A stretch of 39,672 bases of DNA from Bacillus_I endophytica_A (GCF_026790145.1 NZ_JALAMS010000005.1:1-39672), one strand, 5' to 3'; counted from the stretch's first letter, positions 7,826 to 15,648 are shown. The notes: generated from the sequence alone by a model not told the origin. Numbers and translations are program-made.

Positions 7826-8995
7826 ATGATGTGGGAGCTCATGACGATTCCCCTTTTAACGGGAGCCGCAGCCTTATGGTTCGGGAGAAATACACGGAGT
7901 GAGGAACATCGAATTGTACAACAAACCTTTGAGCACTATGGTATCCACTTCAGAGATGGAAAAGACAACCGATATCCTCAACTTGTTCGAGAGTATAAAA
8001 GTACGAAACGAATCAAGCTCATGTATCGTACACCTTTAGGTTTAGAAGAGAAAACATTACGGATCTTACAAGGCGTATTATCGACTACGTTTGATCAAGA
8101 GGTGAAGGTATCGTTTAAGAAATGGCTCATCATTGAAATCTCTAAGAATAAAATGCCTTCCTATGTCTCCTATCAAGATGTTCCTTATCGAAAAGGTTGG
8201 GTGGTCCCCTTAGGAAAAAATCATCAGGAGTGGCATTTTCACCATTTTGATCATACACCCCATACCACTATTTCGGGGACGACTCGCTTTGGAAAAACCG
8301 TCATGATGAAAGTGATGATGACCTATCTCATCGAGCATCATCCTCGAGATGTTCAGTTCATCATTATCGATTTAAAGGGCGGATTAGAGTTTGACCGATA
8401 TAAGAACCTTCAACAAGTGAAATGGGTCGCCAGTAATCCACAGGAGGCCTTATACGTCTTAGAACAGGTACAGAAGGATATGAAGGAACGAATGGAGCGT
8501 TTTAAGCGCCAAGGATGGTCTACTATTGTGGATACTCCCCTCTCTCAACGTCTGTTTGTTTTGATTGATGAAGCCGCACAGCTCACACCGGAGAAATTTA
8601 TGGATAAGGAACAAAAGAATAATCTAGCTCAATGTCAATCCATAGTAAGCGAAATTGCACGCATAGGAGGCGCTCTGGGCGTTCGATTGGTGTATGGAAC
8701 CCAATACCCTACCTCAAATGTATTAAACGGTTCTATCAAGCAAAATGCGGATTTAAAGGTTAGCTTTCGCTTAGGAAGCGATTATGCGTCTAAAGTGGCT
8801 CTTGATGCCTATGGGGCGGAAACGTTACCTTCAAATATTAAAGGGCGTGCCCTGATTAAAACGCATGAAGTGAAAGAAGTTCAAGTCCCCTACCTCAACC
8901 ATGAGGAAATTTGGAAACGGATTGGAGGCTATAAAGTTGCAAAACAAACAGTTGTGCCAAACGAGACAGGAGAAGATTATGTACACCTTGGATAA
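7826..8995 (+). CDS. FtsK/SpoIIIE-type DNA translocase ATPase
   Basis: A 389-residue protein with a short hydrophobic N-terminus and an FtsK/SpoIIIE ATPase domain from about residue 110. Walker A is SGTTRFGKTV (about 149-158) and Walker B is LFVLIDEAAQ (about 243-252); IIIDLKGGLEFDRY and GVRLVYGTQYPTSNVLNGSIKQN (the latter a sensor/arginine-finger region) are also typical. It lacks the long membrane domain and gamma domain of chromosomal FtsK. Plasmid and ICE proteins of this kind act as coupling ATPases or in plasmid maintenance. AAGGAGG (7815-7821) serves either of two adjacent ATGs (7826, 7829). The gene overlaps the next by 17 nt, implying coupling. Confidence 0.9.
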   Translation: MMWELMTIPLLTGAAALWFGRNTRSEEHRIVQQTFEHYGIHFRDGKDNRYPQLVREYKSTKRIKLMYRTPLGLEEKTLRILQGVLSTTFDQEVKVSFKKWLIIEISKNKMPSYVSYQDVPYRKGWVVPLGKNHQEWHFHHFDHTPHTTISGTTRFGKTVMMKVMMTYLIEHHPRDVQFIIIDLKGGLEFDRYKNLQQVKWVASNPQEALYVLEQVQKDMKERMERFKRQGWSTIVDTPLSQRLFVLIDEAAQLTPEKFMDKEQKNNLAQCQSIVSEIARIGGALGVRLVYGTQYPTSNVLNGSIKQNADLKVSFRLGSDYASKVALDAYGAETLPSNIKGRALIKTHEVKEVQVPYLNHEEIWKRIGGYKVAKQTVVPNETGEDYVHLG

Positions 8996-9551
8996 GTTAG
9001 AGTGTATGAGTCGGTCTCAACTCCAACACCTATTCCAGTTGAAGAGCGTTCGAAATGCAAACCGTGTTCTGTACAACATGAGTCCCTTTCTAAACTATAA
9101 ACGCCTTCATGAAAACGTCTATTATTTATCGAAGAAAGGACGTCAACACATTGGATCAGAGAAAAACAAACCTCATTTAACACAATTAGAACATAAGGTA
9201 AGACGTAATGATATTTACTTATATTATGGATGCCCAAAGGACTGGAAGGTAGAACGTCCGAACGAATGGAGAATCCAAGGAGAAACGTATAAGCTCATTA
9301 GTGATGCTCGCTTTTCCCTTCATGGTATCATTTTTTTTGTTGAAGTGGATCTTCAACAAAAAATGCTCGAAAACAAGAAGAAAATTAAATTGTATCGTTC
9401 CCTATTTCAAGCTCTGGGCAACCAACAAGCTTTACTTATATTCTATACGACAACACAAGTAAGAAAAGAAAGGATTCTAACATGGTGCCAAGAATATAAA
9501 GTGAATGCAGAAATTCTAATCACGGAAGATATTGAAAATTATTTTTTATAA
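8979..9551 (+). CDS. replication-relaxation family protein
   Basis: A 190-residue protein with an N-terminal winged helix (YTLDKLECMSRSQLQHLFQLKSVRNANRVLYNMSPFL) and a C-terminal region with RRNDIYLYY, W(R/K)xE-rich strands and DARFSLHGIIFFVEVDLQQKMLENKKKIKLY, the layout of the Firmicutes replication-relaxation family. In that family the C-terminal part resembles a nuclease-like fold, and the genes often lie next to an FtsK-type ATPase on plasmids and ICEs, as here. ATG 8979 (CAGGAG upstream) is chosen over the in-frame ATG 8901, which lies deep inside the preceding gene. Confidence 0.8.
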   Translation: MYTLDKLECMSRSQLQHLFQLKSVRNANRVLYNMSPFLNYKRLHENVYYLSKKGRQHIGSEKNKPHLTQLEHKVRRNDIYLYYGCPKDWKVERPNEWRIQGETYKLISDARFSLHGIIFFVEVDLQQKMLENKKKIKLYRSLFQALGNQQALLIFYTTTQVRKERILTWCQEYKVNAEILITEDIENYFL

Positions 9552-9616
9552 TACTTATATACGGTAGACGGTGTAATATGGACAAAAGACAACCGAGCAA
9601 CCCTTATTAGACGTTT

Positions 9617-9647
9617 TTATCTTTTGGAACCATGTTCTAAAAGATAA
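9617..9647 (+). terminator. hairpin after the translocase operon
   Basis: 14-nt arms (9617-9630 and 9634-9647) pair with one G-T mismatch around a 3-nt loop. The T-run after it is poor, so termination would be weak or it could protect the 3' end of the 7531-9551 transcript. Confidence 0.45.
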
Positions 9648-9708
9648 TATATAATAAAAAAATAAGCTCACATTTAAGGAGATTCTATAAAAATAGGTCG
9701 AATATACA

Positions 9709-9737
9709 TTGTGTACATTGGTAGAGTTTGCTATAAT
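9709..9737 (+). promoter_or_regulatory. promoter for the rep leader
   Basis: TTGTGT (9709-9714), a 17-nt spacer and a perfect TATAAT (9732-9737). Transcription would start near 9744, giving a leader of about 270 nt before the ATG at 10015. Confidence 0.6.
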
Positions 9738-9743
9738 AACAGC

Positions 9744-10014
9744 AGTTAAACAGTTCGGAAAACTAAAAAAAGGCTCAAGACAATCGCAGTGATGTTGGTC
9801 GCATCCTACGACGGTCCACCGTGTCAACCCACGGTAAACACCTGCCTTAAACCTTTATTAACGTAATTAAAGTTTCTATTTGCATTCTACAGCAAAACTT
9901 TAATTATTGCAAGGGTTTATTGTATTCTCTTTTCTCAAAGGGCGTGTTTACCGCATTTTAAAACGGTAAACACGCCCTTTTTCTTTTTCCGCAGGAAAAG
10001 AGGAGAGAAAAAAT
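9744..10014 (+). promoter_or_regulatory. attenuator leader before the putative rep gene
   Basis: A 17-bp perfect hairpin (9937-9953 with 9964-9980) followed by a U-run is an intrinsic terminator just 35 nt before the rep start. CGGTAAACAC at 9832-9841 is identical to the start of the hairpin's right arm (9964-9973), so it can pair instead with GTGTTTACCG at 9944-9953 and prevent the terminator. A second long hairpin (TAATTAAAGTTT with AAACTTTAATTA, about 9864-9904) and CCGTG/CACGG (9819-9834) lie in the same leader. Mutually exclusive structures before a plasmid rep gene are the hallmark of transcription attenuation, known from the inc18 (pIP501/pAMbeta1) plasmids. Confidence 0.65.
9770..9877 (-). 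ncRNA. candidate antisense RNA against the rep leader
   Basis: On the minus strand TTGCAA (at 9912-9907), a 17-nt spacer and TAGAAT (9889-9884) would start an RNA near 9877. It would be complementary to the leader's anti-terminator arm at 9832-9841 and to the CCGTG/CACGG hairpin, and it reaches a run of seven U (about 9775-9769). Such a countertranscript would favour the terminator and so lower rep expression. The end is uncertain because the stem before the U-run is not clear. Confidence 0.4.
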
Positions 10015-11016
10015 ATGTTAATCTTTAGTGATGATTTTGCCCGTATGCAAAACTATGAATCTTACATAAAAACAAAAAGTGAACAAAAACAAATGAAATA
10101 TAAACTATTAGAAATAGTAGAAGCTGTATTTGGAGACTCTTTTGTTCGTTTGAAACTAGAGACACGAGATGCTATTGATATGATTTGCTTCCTAGCAACG
10201 GATAAAGGCTTCGTTTATGCCAAAGACACCTATTTCGCTGAAACACACAATATTTCTGCTCGTACAGTTCGTCGTGTAATGAAAACCTTAGAAGACGCTG
10301 GCAAGATTGTAAAGGCTCACCGTTCTTCTTCTAAACATAATGGTCGAGGTGCTGCAGTTTACTTCTTCGTGGATCACCCTTGTTTTGCACATTGGACAAC
10401 TTATTTTGGCTTTGATGTCCAAGCTAATGTCCAAGCAGAAAACGATGAAATCCCTTGTGAGAGTAAGGTTAAAGAGTCTAAAAAAGTTGCTACCTATTCT
10501 TTACCTAAAAATACTTATATTAAAAATCATGTTATGTACAAAACGATTCCTTTTATTAAAGGGGTTCCAAAATTAATCAACCAAACCTTTAAAGAAATCT
10601 TTAAAGACTCTTTAAAGGGTCTTTATTTACGTGTACGTATCGCTTCCCAAAAAGTCGCTCAATCTGTATCTATTACTCTTTCTAAGAAGGATATTCACTC
10701 TATTGCTTATGAATCTATTCAAGCTTTATTTACATACTTAAAAACGAATTCTATGAACTTTGAGGAACAATGTAAACTAGTATATCGTATTGCCTTAAAT
10801 AAATTTAATGACCTTGTGCGAATGGAATATAAAATGGATAAAGAAGAGTCTGTAATTGTAACCCCACGTAAAATTATACGTAAAGAAATGTTACCGGAGT
10901 GGTTCCAGAAGCAACAAGAGAAAGAAAAAGTAGAAGAAAGTACTTTTTGCATGAATGATGAATCACAAGAAGACGAAATGGCTAGAATGAAGGCTATTTT
11001 AGCGCATTATTCTTAA
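10015..11016 (+). CDS. putative plasmid replication initiator (winged-helix protein)
   Basis: A 333-residue protein with a winged helix at about 50-120 (LETRDAIDMICFLATDKGFVYAKDTYFAETHNISARTVRRVMKTLEDAGKIVKAHR, then a GRGAAVYFF wing strand). The remainder is basic and helical with an acidic C-terminus (NDESQEDEMARMKAILAHYS). The fold, the AGAGGAGAG ribosome site, and the preceding attenuator/antisense region are those of a copy-number-controlled initiator, but I recognise no named Rep family with certainty. A helix-turn-helix regulator is the alternative. It is monocistronic or reads into the lipoprotein gene 111 nt downstream. Confidence 0.6.
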   Translation: MLIFSDDFARMQNYESYIKTKSEQKQMKYKLLEIVEAVFGDSFVRLKLETRDAIDMICFLATDKGFVYAKDTYFAETHNISARTVRRVMKTLEDAGKIVKAHRSSSKHNGRGAAVYFFVDHPCFAHWTTYFGFDVQANVQAENDEIPCESKVKESKKVATYSLPKNTYIKNHVMYKTIPFIKGVPKLINQTFKEIFKDSLKGLYLRVRIASQKVAQSVSITLSKKDIHSIAYESIQALFTYLKTNSMNFEEQCKLVYRIALNKFNDLVRMEYKMDKEESVIVTPRKIIRKEMLPEWFQKQQEKEKVEESTFCMNDESQEDEMARMKAILAHYS

Positions 11017-11127
11017 ACAAACTGTAAGACTACTGTTCTAGTAACAGACAATACATTTTGAATTTAAAGTCATGTCATTAAAGTCAGGTTTGTTGAAGAA
11101 GAATTCTTATATTTAAGGAGACAAGAA

Positions 11128-11559
11128 ATGAAGGCAAACGTACTTCTTAAATTTTTGATGATGATATTAGGAATAGCATTCATCCTTTTTGGCTGTTCAA
11201 CATCGGATGAATGGGAAAAAGAAGTTTCTAAGTCTTCCCCTATGAGAGGAACTTCTTTTCTTACAAGTCATTCGCCAACTCTAGTACATACCATCGACTT
11301 TCAGGAAATGAGCACCAGAACTATAGATGAGAAGGATAAGAAGATAATCTATGGATACTCTTCCTTACGCATTTATTACGGAGAATATGGTAGCAAGTTG
11401 GTGAAATATAAAGAACTTACAGGGTTTGATTTAATGACAGTCGATCATTTTGAGATTAAGTGGCAAGGCGATAGTCTAGTTATGATTAATGTGTATCGAG
11501 AAGCTAAGGATGGAACTAGATTCAAAGCCGAGACTATTCGTTTAGACACTTCAATTTAG
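11128..11559 (+). CDS. lipoprotein of unknown function
   Basis: A 143-residue protein with a lipoprotein signal: basic start MKANVLLK, hydrophobic FLMMILGIAFILFG and Cys 23 in the lipobox LFGC. The exported part has no family I can name; it contains a YGYSSLRIYYGEYGSKLVKYKELTGFDL segment and a strand-rich C-terminus. AAGGAG lies 7 nt before ATG 11128. It would be anchored on the outer face of the membrane. Role in plasmid biology (surface exclusion, entry) is conceivable but not shown. Confidence 0.7.
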   Translation: MKANVLLKFLMMILGIAFILFGCSTSDEWEKEVSKSSPMRGTSFLTSHSPTLVHTIDFQEMSTRTIDEKDKKIIYGYSSLRIYYGEYGSKLVKYKELTGFDLMTVDHFEIKWQGDSLVMINVYREAKDGTRFKAETIRLDTSI

Positions 11560-11695
11560 TCTCTAAATATTAAAAATACCTCAGGAATAAAAGCTATAAT
11601 AGAGCAATGTTAAGCAATTGAGAGCTTTAATGGAACAAGGATTTCAAAATGCTCAACCTTTTTTGTGAAAAGTTAATCAATCCTATTAAATAAGA

Positions 11696-11728
11696 GCATG
11701 TTTGGGTTCGTCTTTCTCCCAAATATGC
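11696..11728. terminator. hairpin between convergent genes
   Basis: GCATGTTTGGG (11696-11706) pairs with CCCAAATATGC (11718-11728) with one mismatch and an 11-nt loop. It lies between the lipoprotein gene and the convergent MerR-type gene and can serve both. Confidence 0.5.
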
Positions 11729-11768
11729 CCCTATCTTTATTTATAAGCTTTTCTTTTTACATGCTTTC

Positions 11769-12335
11769 TTAAGAAAACAATCGAGCGAAAAGCCCCTTCT
11801 TTTTAGTTGCAGCTACTTCAGATTTTGCTTGTTGGGTTTCTTTAACTACGTCCAGAAGTTGTTGGTCCCTCTTTTCTAAGGAGTTCTGTATATACTCTTG
11901 TTGTTTTTCTAATCTATTAATCAGTGCCTGGTTAAATTCTTCTTGTCTCTTTAAATGATCCTTAATAACCTCTAGTTCCAACATAACTGGATCCTCTGGT
12001 GTCCTTGCAGGTTTTAAAGGATCATCACCAGTAGAAAGATAATGATTAATTTGTTTAATAGAATAACCTTGTTCCCTACTTAGTTTCTTAATTAATAATA
12101 ACTGTTCAATTGAAGACTTATCAAAATAATGATACCCATTTTCTCCTTGTAAAGTAGGAATGTGATTTTTTAGTTCTTTCATCCAGTTGCGGACAACATG
12201 TACACTTTCATCAATCTTTTGAGCAGCTTCTTTAATAGTTAGTTTGATATCACCAGAGTTATCATCAATGTTATCTGAAGTTGGGTTTTCACCTTCCCTT
12301 AGGTTTTCGTTATCTATTTTCACCTTTGTCTTCAC
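11769..12335 (-). CDS. MerR-type HTH protein with coiled coil (DUF3967-like)
   Basis: A 188-residue protein: a MerR-like winged helix at about 30-100 (LTIKEAAQKIDESVHVVRNWMKELKNHIPTLQGENGYHYFDKSSIEQLLLIKKLSREQGYSIKQINHYL), then a long coiled coil at about 115-175 rich in E, Q, K and R, and an amphipathic tail KKKGLFARLFS that could touch the membrane. This layout is like RacA and the DUF3967 proteins common on Bacillus plasmids. GTG 12335 is used; GTG 12323 is the alternative and is better conserved in the decayed copies upstream. Its promoter and 5' end are repeated twice at 12451-12929, which may be binding sites. Confidence 0.8.
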   Translation of the reverse strand: MKTKVKIDNENLREGENPTSDNIDDNSGDIKLTIKEAAQKIDESVHVVRNWMKELKNHIPTLQGENGYHYFDKSSIEQLLLIKKLSREQGYSIKQINHYLSTGDDPLKPARTPEDPVMLELEVIKDHLKRQEEFNQALINRLEKQQEYIQNSLEKRDQQLLDVVKETQQAKSEVAATKKKGLFARLFS

Positions 12336-12340
12336 CTACC

Positions 12341-12393
12341 TATAGAGATAATAAACTTATTTTATAAGAATTTAAAGTTAAGTTTCAACTTTC
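12341..12393 (-). repeat. promoter repeat, copy 1 (intact gene)
   Basis: An AT-rich block beginning TATAGAGATAATAAAC and ending TTAAAGTTAAGTTTCAACTT, directly before the MerR-type gene. Near-identical blocks stand at 12553-12603 and 12881-12929. It must contain the gene's promoter and probably an operator. Confidence 0.7.
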
Positions 12394-12450
12394 CTTACCC
12401 TTTTCCTCCATCTTGTTCCTACTTAGTAGCTAATAGTAACTATGATATAA

Positions 12451-12603
12451 AAGGTTTATCCAAATAATGATATCCACTTTCTCTTTGTAAAGTTGGGTTT
12501 TAACTTTCCCTTAGGTTTACACCACCTATCTTCACTTTTGTTTACACCTATCTATAGAGATAATAAACCTATTTTATAAAGATTTAAAGTTAAGTTTCAA
12601 CTT
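12451..12603 (-). pseudogene. decayed 5' copy of the MerR-type gene, copy 2
   Basis: On the minus strand the promoter repeat (12553-12603) is followed by GTG and VKIGGVNLRES, a stop, and then NPTLQRESGYHYLDKPF. These match VKIDNENLREGENPT and PTLQGENGYHYFDKSS of the intact protein, joined by an internal deletion that removes most of the DNA-binding domain. It cannot make a functional protein. Confidence 0.75.
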
Positions 12604-12660
12604 AACTTAACTTTTTCCTTCTAAATGTTACTATTCAATAATTAATAATAACATTTAGAT

Positions 12661-12929
12661 GAAAAACTTATCAAAACGATGATAGTTATCTTTTGATAAT
12701 GTTGAGATATAAGTTTTTAATTCATTTTCCGGTAATATGTACACTTTTATCAATCTTTTGGGCGGCTTCCTTAATGATTAATTTAAAATCACTAAAGTTA
12801 TCCTCAATGTTATATAAATGTAGGTTTTAACTTTCACTTAAGTTTTCGTTATTTATGATTACCTTTGTTTACACTTATCCATAGAGCTTATAAGTATATT
12901 TTATAAGGGTTTAAAGTTAAGCTTTCACT
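12661..12929 (-). pseudogene. decayed 5' copy of the MerR-type gene, copy 3
   Basis: The promoter repeat (12881-12929) is followed on the minus strand by a relic with several stops. IKEAAQKIDKSVHIT corresponds to IKEAAQKIDESVHVV of the intact protein, and the region that matches GYHYFDKSS is present as diverged DNA near 12665-12690. The promoter part is better kept than the coding part. Confidence 0.7.
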
Positions 12930-13088
12930 CCCCTTAATGTTTTCACTAACTTATAACTACTTAGGTTTAAATTCACTATAGTTATTTAAAATCCTCTCTT
13001 TGAATAAAATTTTAAATGAGGAGTCATTATGTGTTGTGTTTATATAAAAAAGAAACCTAAAGTTCAGTAGGATTATATAATTTATATT

Positions 13089-13167
13089 AAAAAAAGGTAT
13101 TTTGTGCATTTTTATATAATAATATATTGATATTTATATAATTATTATATAAAAGTTACCTTTTTTT
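13089..13167. promoter_or_regulatory. AT-rich inverted repeat, centromere candidate
   Basis: AAAAAAAGGTA (13089-13099) and TTACCTTTTTTT (13156-13167) bound an imperfect palindrome whose inner arms are runs of TATATAATAATATA and its complement. The stretch 13070-13215 is almost pure A+T. It lies directly before the ParM-type gene, where the parC centromere of type II partition systems is found. Confidence 0.45.
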
Positions 13168-13241
13168 ATATTTTTATTTTTAAAATATAAAAAAAGTATA
13201 AAAAATATATTTAAAATATTAAATATGTATGTATTTTATGC

Positions 13242-13247
13242 TATAAT
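13242..13247 (+). promoter_or_regulatory. -10 box of the parM-type operon
   Basis: A perfect TATAAT lies 35 nt before the AAAGGAG ribosome site of the actin gene. The -35 box is not obvious in the AT-rich sequence. Confidence 0.45.
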
Positions 13248-13281
13248 ATATGAGAAAATAAAAAAGGAGTGGGATTTGTTA

Positions 13282-14466
13282 ATGAAATTAATCCTTGCTA
13301 ATGATATTGGAAATGACAAAATGAAGATTCTTGAACCAGGCATGAAAGGGGGAGTAAAAGTTCCAAGTGCGTATAAACGAATTAATCGAAAACCTTCGGT
13401 TCATGAAAATGATGTAAAAAAGAACGTAACAAATCTTATTGATCAATTACTTGTACATATTTCAAGCTCATCGATTCGTCGTGATGGTTTATATCTGATT
13501 GGAGAACGAGCGATTCAAACAACAGAAGGCGTAAGTAATATGGATATTGCTGTTCATGAAAAGCATAGCAGTGATTTACCTTTAATTAATACGTTAGGTT
13601 ATGCTGCTGCAAGAGTGGTACAAAAACACTATGAAGAAAAAGGAGAACTTCCTCAATCTTTAAAAGCAGAAGTAGGTATGAGTAGTGCTATTCCGGCAAG
13701 CCAACATAATGTGGAGACAGCAAAACAGTTAGAGGGACGTTTTATGGAAACTTCTCATGTAGTGATTGTGTATGTTGGCCAAGAGCAAGTAACCGTAGAA
13801 TTAAACTGCTCACAAGTAAAGGTCACAAAAGAAGGTATTCCAGCGTTATATGCGATCTTTGAGGGACCAAATGATATGTTTAAAGAGTTTTCTAAAGAGT
13901 ATGGATTGAAGAAGGTCGATGGTTCTTACTTTATGAACTCGAAGATCATGCACATTGATATTGGAAGTGGAACAACAGAATACATCTACTCTGTAGGCGT
14001 GAACCCACAACCTGAACAATGTACAGGTGAACGACGTGGAGTCGGGCATGCGGTAGAAGAAGCAATTCAACTCATGAAAGAAGAACGAAAAGGCTTAAAT
14101 ATTAATCGTCAGCAATTTGCGAAGTACATTGAACGACCAGATGAGTACCCAAAAGATCATGATTTAGCTGTTCATTATTTACGTGAAGCCCGTATTAATC
14201 AAGTGGATTTCATTTTAGACGATGTAGAACGTAAATACACAACGACACTATCAAGTGAACCGGAATACCTAGCTTGTTATGGTGGAGGATCTATTGAATT
14301 TAAAGAAGATATGTATAAATTCTTGAAAGAATTTGCGGATTCTGTAGATGCGAAAGTCCTTTGGATTCCTGAACAATACGCAGTTGATATGAACGTGAAA
14401 GGATTAGATATCTTAAATCGCAACATGCTATTTACAGAAGAATACAAAGAAACTGTGGTGATGTAA
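13282..14466 (+). CDS. ParM-type actin-like plasmid segregation protein
   Basis: A 394-residue actin-fold ATPase. The N-terminal phosphate-1 motif is LANDIGNDKMKIL; phosphate 2 is MHIDIGSGTTEYIY at about residues 220-233; the adenosine motif is LACYGGGSIEF near 330. The length and DxGN/DIGSGTT signatures are those of ParM/Alp proteins, which polymerise to push plasmid copies apart. ATG 13282 is used; TTG 13276 is closer to AAAGGAG and equally possible. The stop is followed after 4 nt by the small ParR-like gene, giving the usual parMR order behind an AT-rich centromere. Confidence 0.88.
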   Translation: MKLILANDIGNDKMKILEPGMKGGVKVPSAYKRINRKPSVHENDVKKNVTNLIDQLLVHISSSSIRRDGLYLIGERAIQTTEGVSNMDIAVHEKHSSDLPLINTLGYAAARVVQKHYEEKGELPQSLKAEVGMSSAIPASQHNVETAKQLEGRFMETSHVVIVYVGQEQVTVELNCSQVKVTKEGIPALYAIFEGPNDMFKEFSKEYGLKKVDGSYFMNSKIMHIDIGSGTTEYIYSVGVNPQPEQCTGERRGVGHAVEEAIQLMKEERKGLNINRQQFAKYIERPDEYPKDHDLAVHYLREARINQVDFILDDVERKYTTTLSSEPEYLACYGGGSIEFKEDMYKFLKEFADSVDAKVLWIPEQYAVDMNVKGLDILNRNMLFTEEYKETVVM

Positions 14467-14470
14467 GGAT

Positions 14471-14875
14471 ATGACGACTGAAAAAAAGAGAAAGACACAG
14501 TACAACTGGAAGTTCAAAAGCAATGAAACCGATGAGTTTTACGAGTGGTTTGAGAATCAAGATAATATTGCGCTCTCTTTACGAAAAATGGTGTACCATA
14601 TCATTGAATTGTATGGAACGGATAGTGTTTTAGATCATCATGTCGATAAAGAAATGAGTCGGGATATGTTTATTTTAGAGGCTCTTAGAGGAAAAGAGGC
14701 CTTAACGGTAAAAGAGAGTATTCTTTCAGGAGGATCTCCAAGAAAAGATTGGTCTATCCCGGAGAAACCGTCTTCTTCTGTACAAGAAGAACGTCCAGTA
14801 AGTGAAGAAGCAAATAAATCAGAAGCCAAAAGTAAAGTCAATTACCAAGAGGTTAACCCGAAATCGATTTTTTGA
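14471..14875 (+). CDS. ParR-like partner of the ParM-type protein
   Basis: A 134-residue basic/polar protein directly after the actin gene. The N-terminal half (TQYNWKFKSNETDEFYEWFENQDNIALSLRKMVYHIIELYG) looks like a ribbon-helix-helix DNA-binding unit; the C-terminal half is Ser/Glu/Lys-rich and probably disordered. ParR proteins bind parC and cap ParM filaments, and position and size fit that role. No direct family signature is strong enough to name it alone. A 13-bp terminator follows. Confidence 0.7.
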   Translation: MTTEKKRKTQYNWKFKSNETDEFYEWFENQDNIALSLRKMVYHIIELYGTDSVLDHHVDKEMSRDMFILEALRGKEALTVKESILSGGSPRKDWSIPEKPSSSVQEERPVSEEANKSEAKSKVNYQEVNPKSIF

Positions 14876-14895
14876 TAACTTTTAGAAAATAGAGT

Positions 14896-14926
14896 ATAGC
14901 CCTCACATCATGTGAGGGCTATTTTT
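14896..14926 (+). terminator. terminator of the partition operon
   Basis: 13-nt perfect arms (14896-14908 and 14910-14922, ATAGCCCTCACAT) followed by TTTTT. It lies 20 nt past the ParR-like stop. Confidence 0.85.
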
Positions 14927-15046
14927 ATAAAAAATAAAAAAAAGTTGAATACATAAAATGGAGAGTTGTCTCCTTTTAAGGCTTGGGAAAAGTTCATTCA
15001 AGGATAGCCTTACGAATTAAAGTTTTATATCAGGGAGGTGGGGAGG

Positions 15047-15199
15047 TTGAAACCATTATCTTTAGATGGGGAAGTCTTAGCGCTTCATTTGTATCGAAAG
15101 TCGATGGCAGCAGAAAGTGTAGATGGCGAGAGAAGGAAAGCAAAAACAGAGGAGAAAGATCCAGAAGATGAACTTGTTCAGGCAACCTCCTTTGATTAA
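15047..15199 (+). CDS. possible 50-aa ORF
   Basis: TTG 15047 follows GGGAGGTGGGGAGG, with GGAGG at 15034-15038 about 8 nt upstream. The product MKPLSLDGEVLALHLYRKSMAAESVDGERRKAKTEEKDPEDELVQATSFD is hydrophilic with an acidic tail. I know no family. The longer overlapping frame (14983-15171) lacks a ribosome site and is judged a shadow. Confidence 0.4.
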   Translation: MKPLSLDGEVLALHLYRKSMAAESVDGERRKAKTEEKDPEDELVQATSFD

Positions 15200-15295
15200 A
15201 TCAAAACACCTCCGAGTCCAAAAAGATCATTTAAGAATAAGTAAGTTTATGGATTGTTAGTGGTCTATATTTAGCAAAAAGAAGTGAAAAACAAA

Positions 15296-15550
15296 ATGAA
15301 ATCCTATGAAAAAGTAATGGGAGTTGAGGTGGAAAATCAGAGAGCTTTACGAAAAGAAATTGGTGGATTAAAAGCTGATATGGAGTATTAAATTAAGACA
15401 GAGAAAGCTGAACCGGAAGCTCAAATTTCATTAAAAGAAGATGAGATTCGGATGAAAGAAGGGAGCATTAGTCTCTATAAAGATGAGAAAAAAATGTTGA
15501 TGAAGGCAAAGCTCAAAAAGTTAAACGAAAAAGAGCAAGATTTAGCTTGA
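15296..15550 (+). pseudogene. coiled-coil protein interrupted by a stop
   Basis: ATG 15296 opens MKSYEKVMGVEVENQRALRKEIGGLKADMEY, ends at TAA 15389, and continues in the same frame for 52 codons of Glu/Lys-rich heptad-like sequence (KTEKAEPEAQISLKEDEIRMKEG... LKKLNEKEQDLA) to TGA 15548. Removing the one stop gives an 83-residue coiled coil. It may be the tail of a RacA/DUF3967-like protein. Weak ribosome site; probably dead. Confidence 0.5.
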
Positions 15551-15566
15551 ACTTGAGAAAACCTGG

Positions 15567-15619
15567 GGGGACGTTGAGGGGACTTCATGAAAAAATGAGG
15601 GGACGTTGAGGGGACGTTT
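15567..15619. repeat. iteron-like GGGGACGTTGA repeats
   Basis: GGGGACGTTGAGGGGAC occurs at 15567-15583 and again at 15599-15615, 32 bp apart. The unit is an 11-bp GGGGACGTTGA used in tandem within each pair; the last unit is GGGGACGTTTG. The G-rich block stands out from AT-rich surroundings. Such tandem units are typical of protein-binding sites at plasmid origins or transfer origins. Confidence 0.65.
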
Positions 15620-15648
15620 GGGGCTTTTCTTTGATATCACTGTTTTAC

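Noticed and set aside
14983..15171. 62-codon ORF starting MGKVHSRIALRI
   Set aside because: No ribosome site; the overlapping TTG 15047 frame has a strong one.
15567..15619. CRISPR-like array
   Set aside because: Only short 11-17-bp G-rich units with no spacer of regular length and no cas gene.
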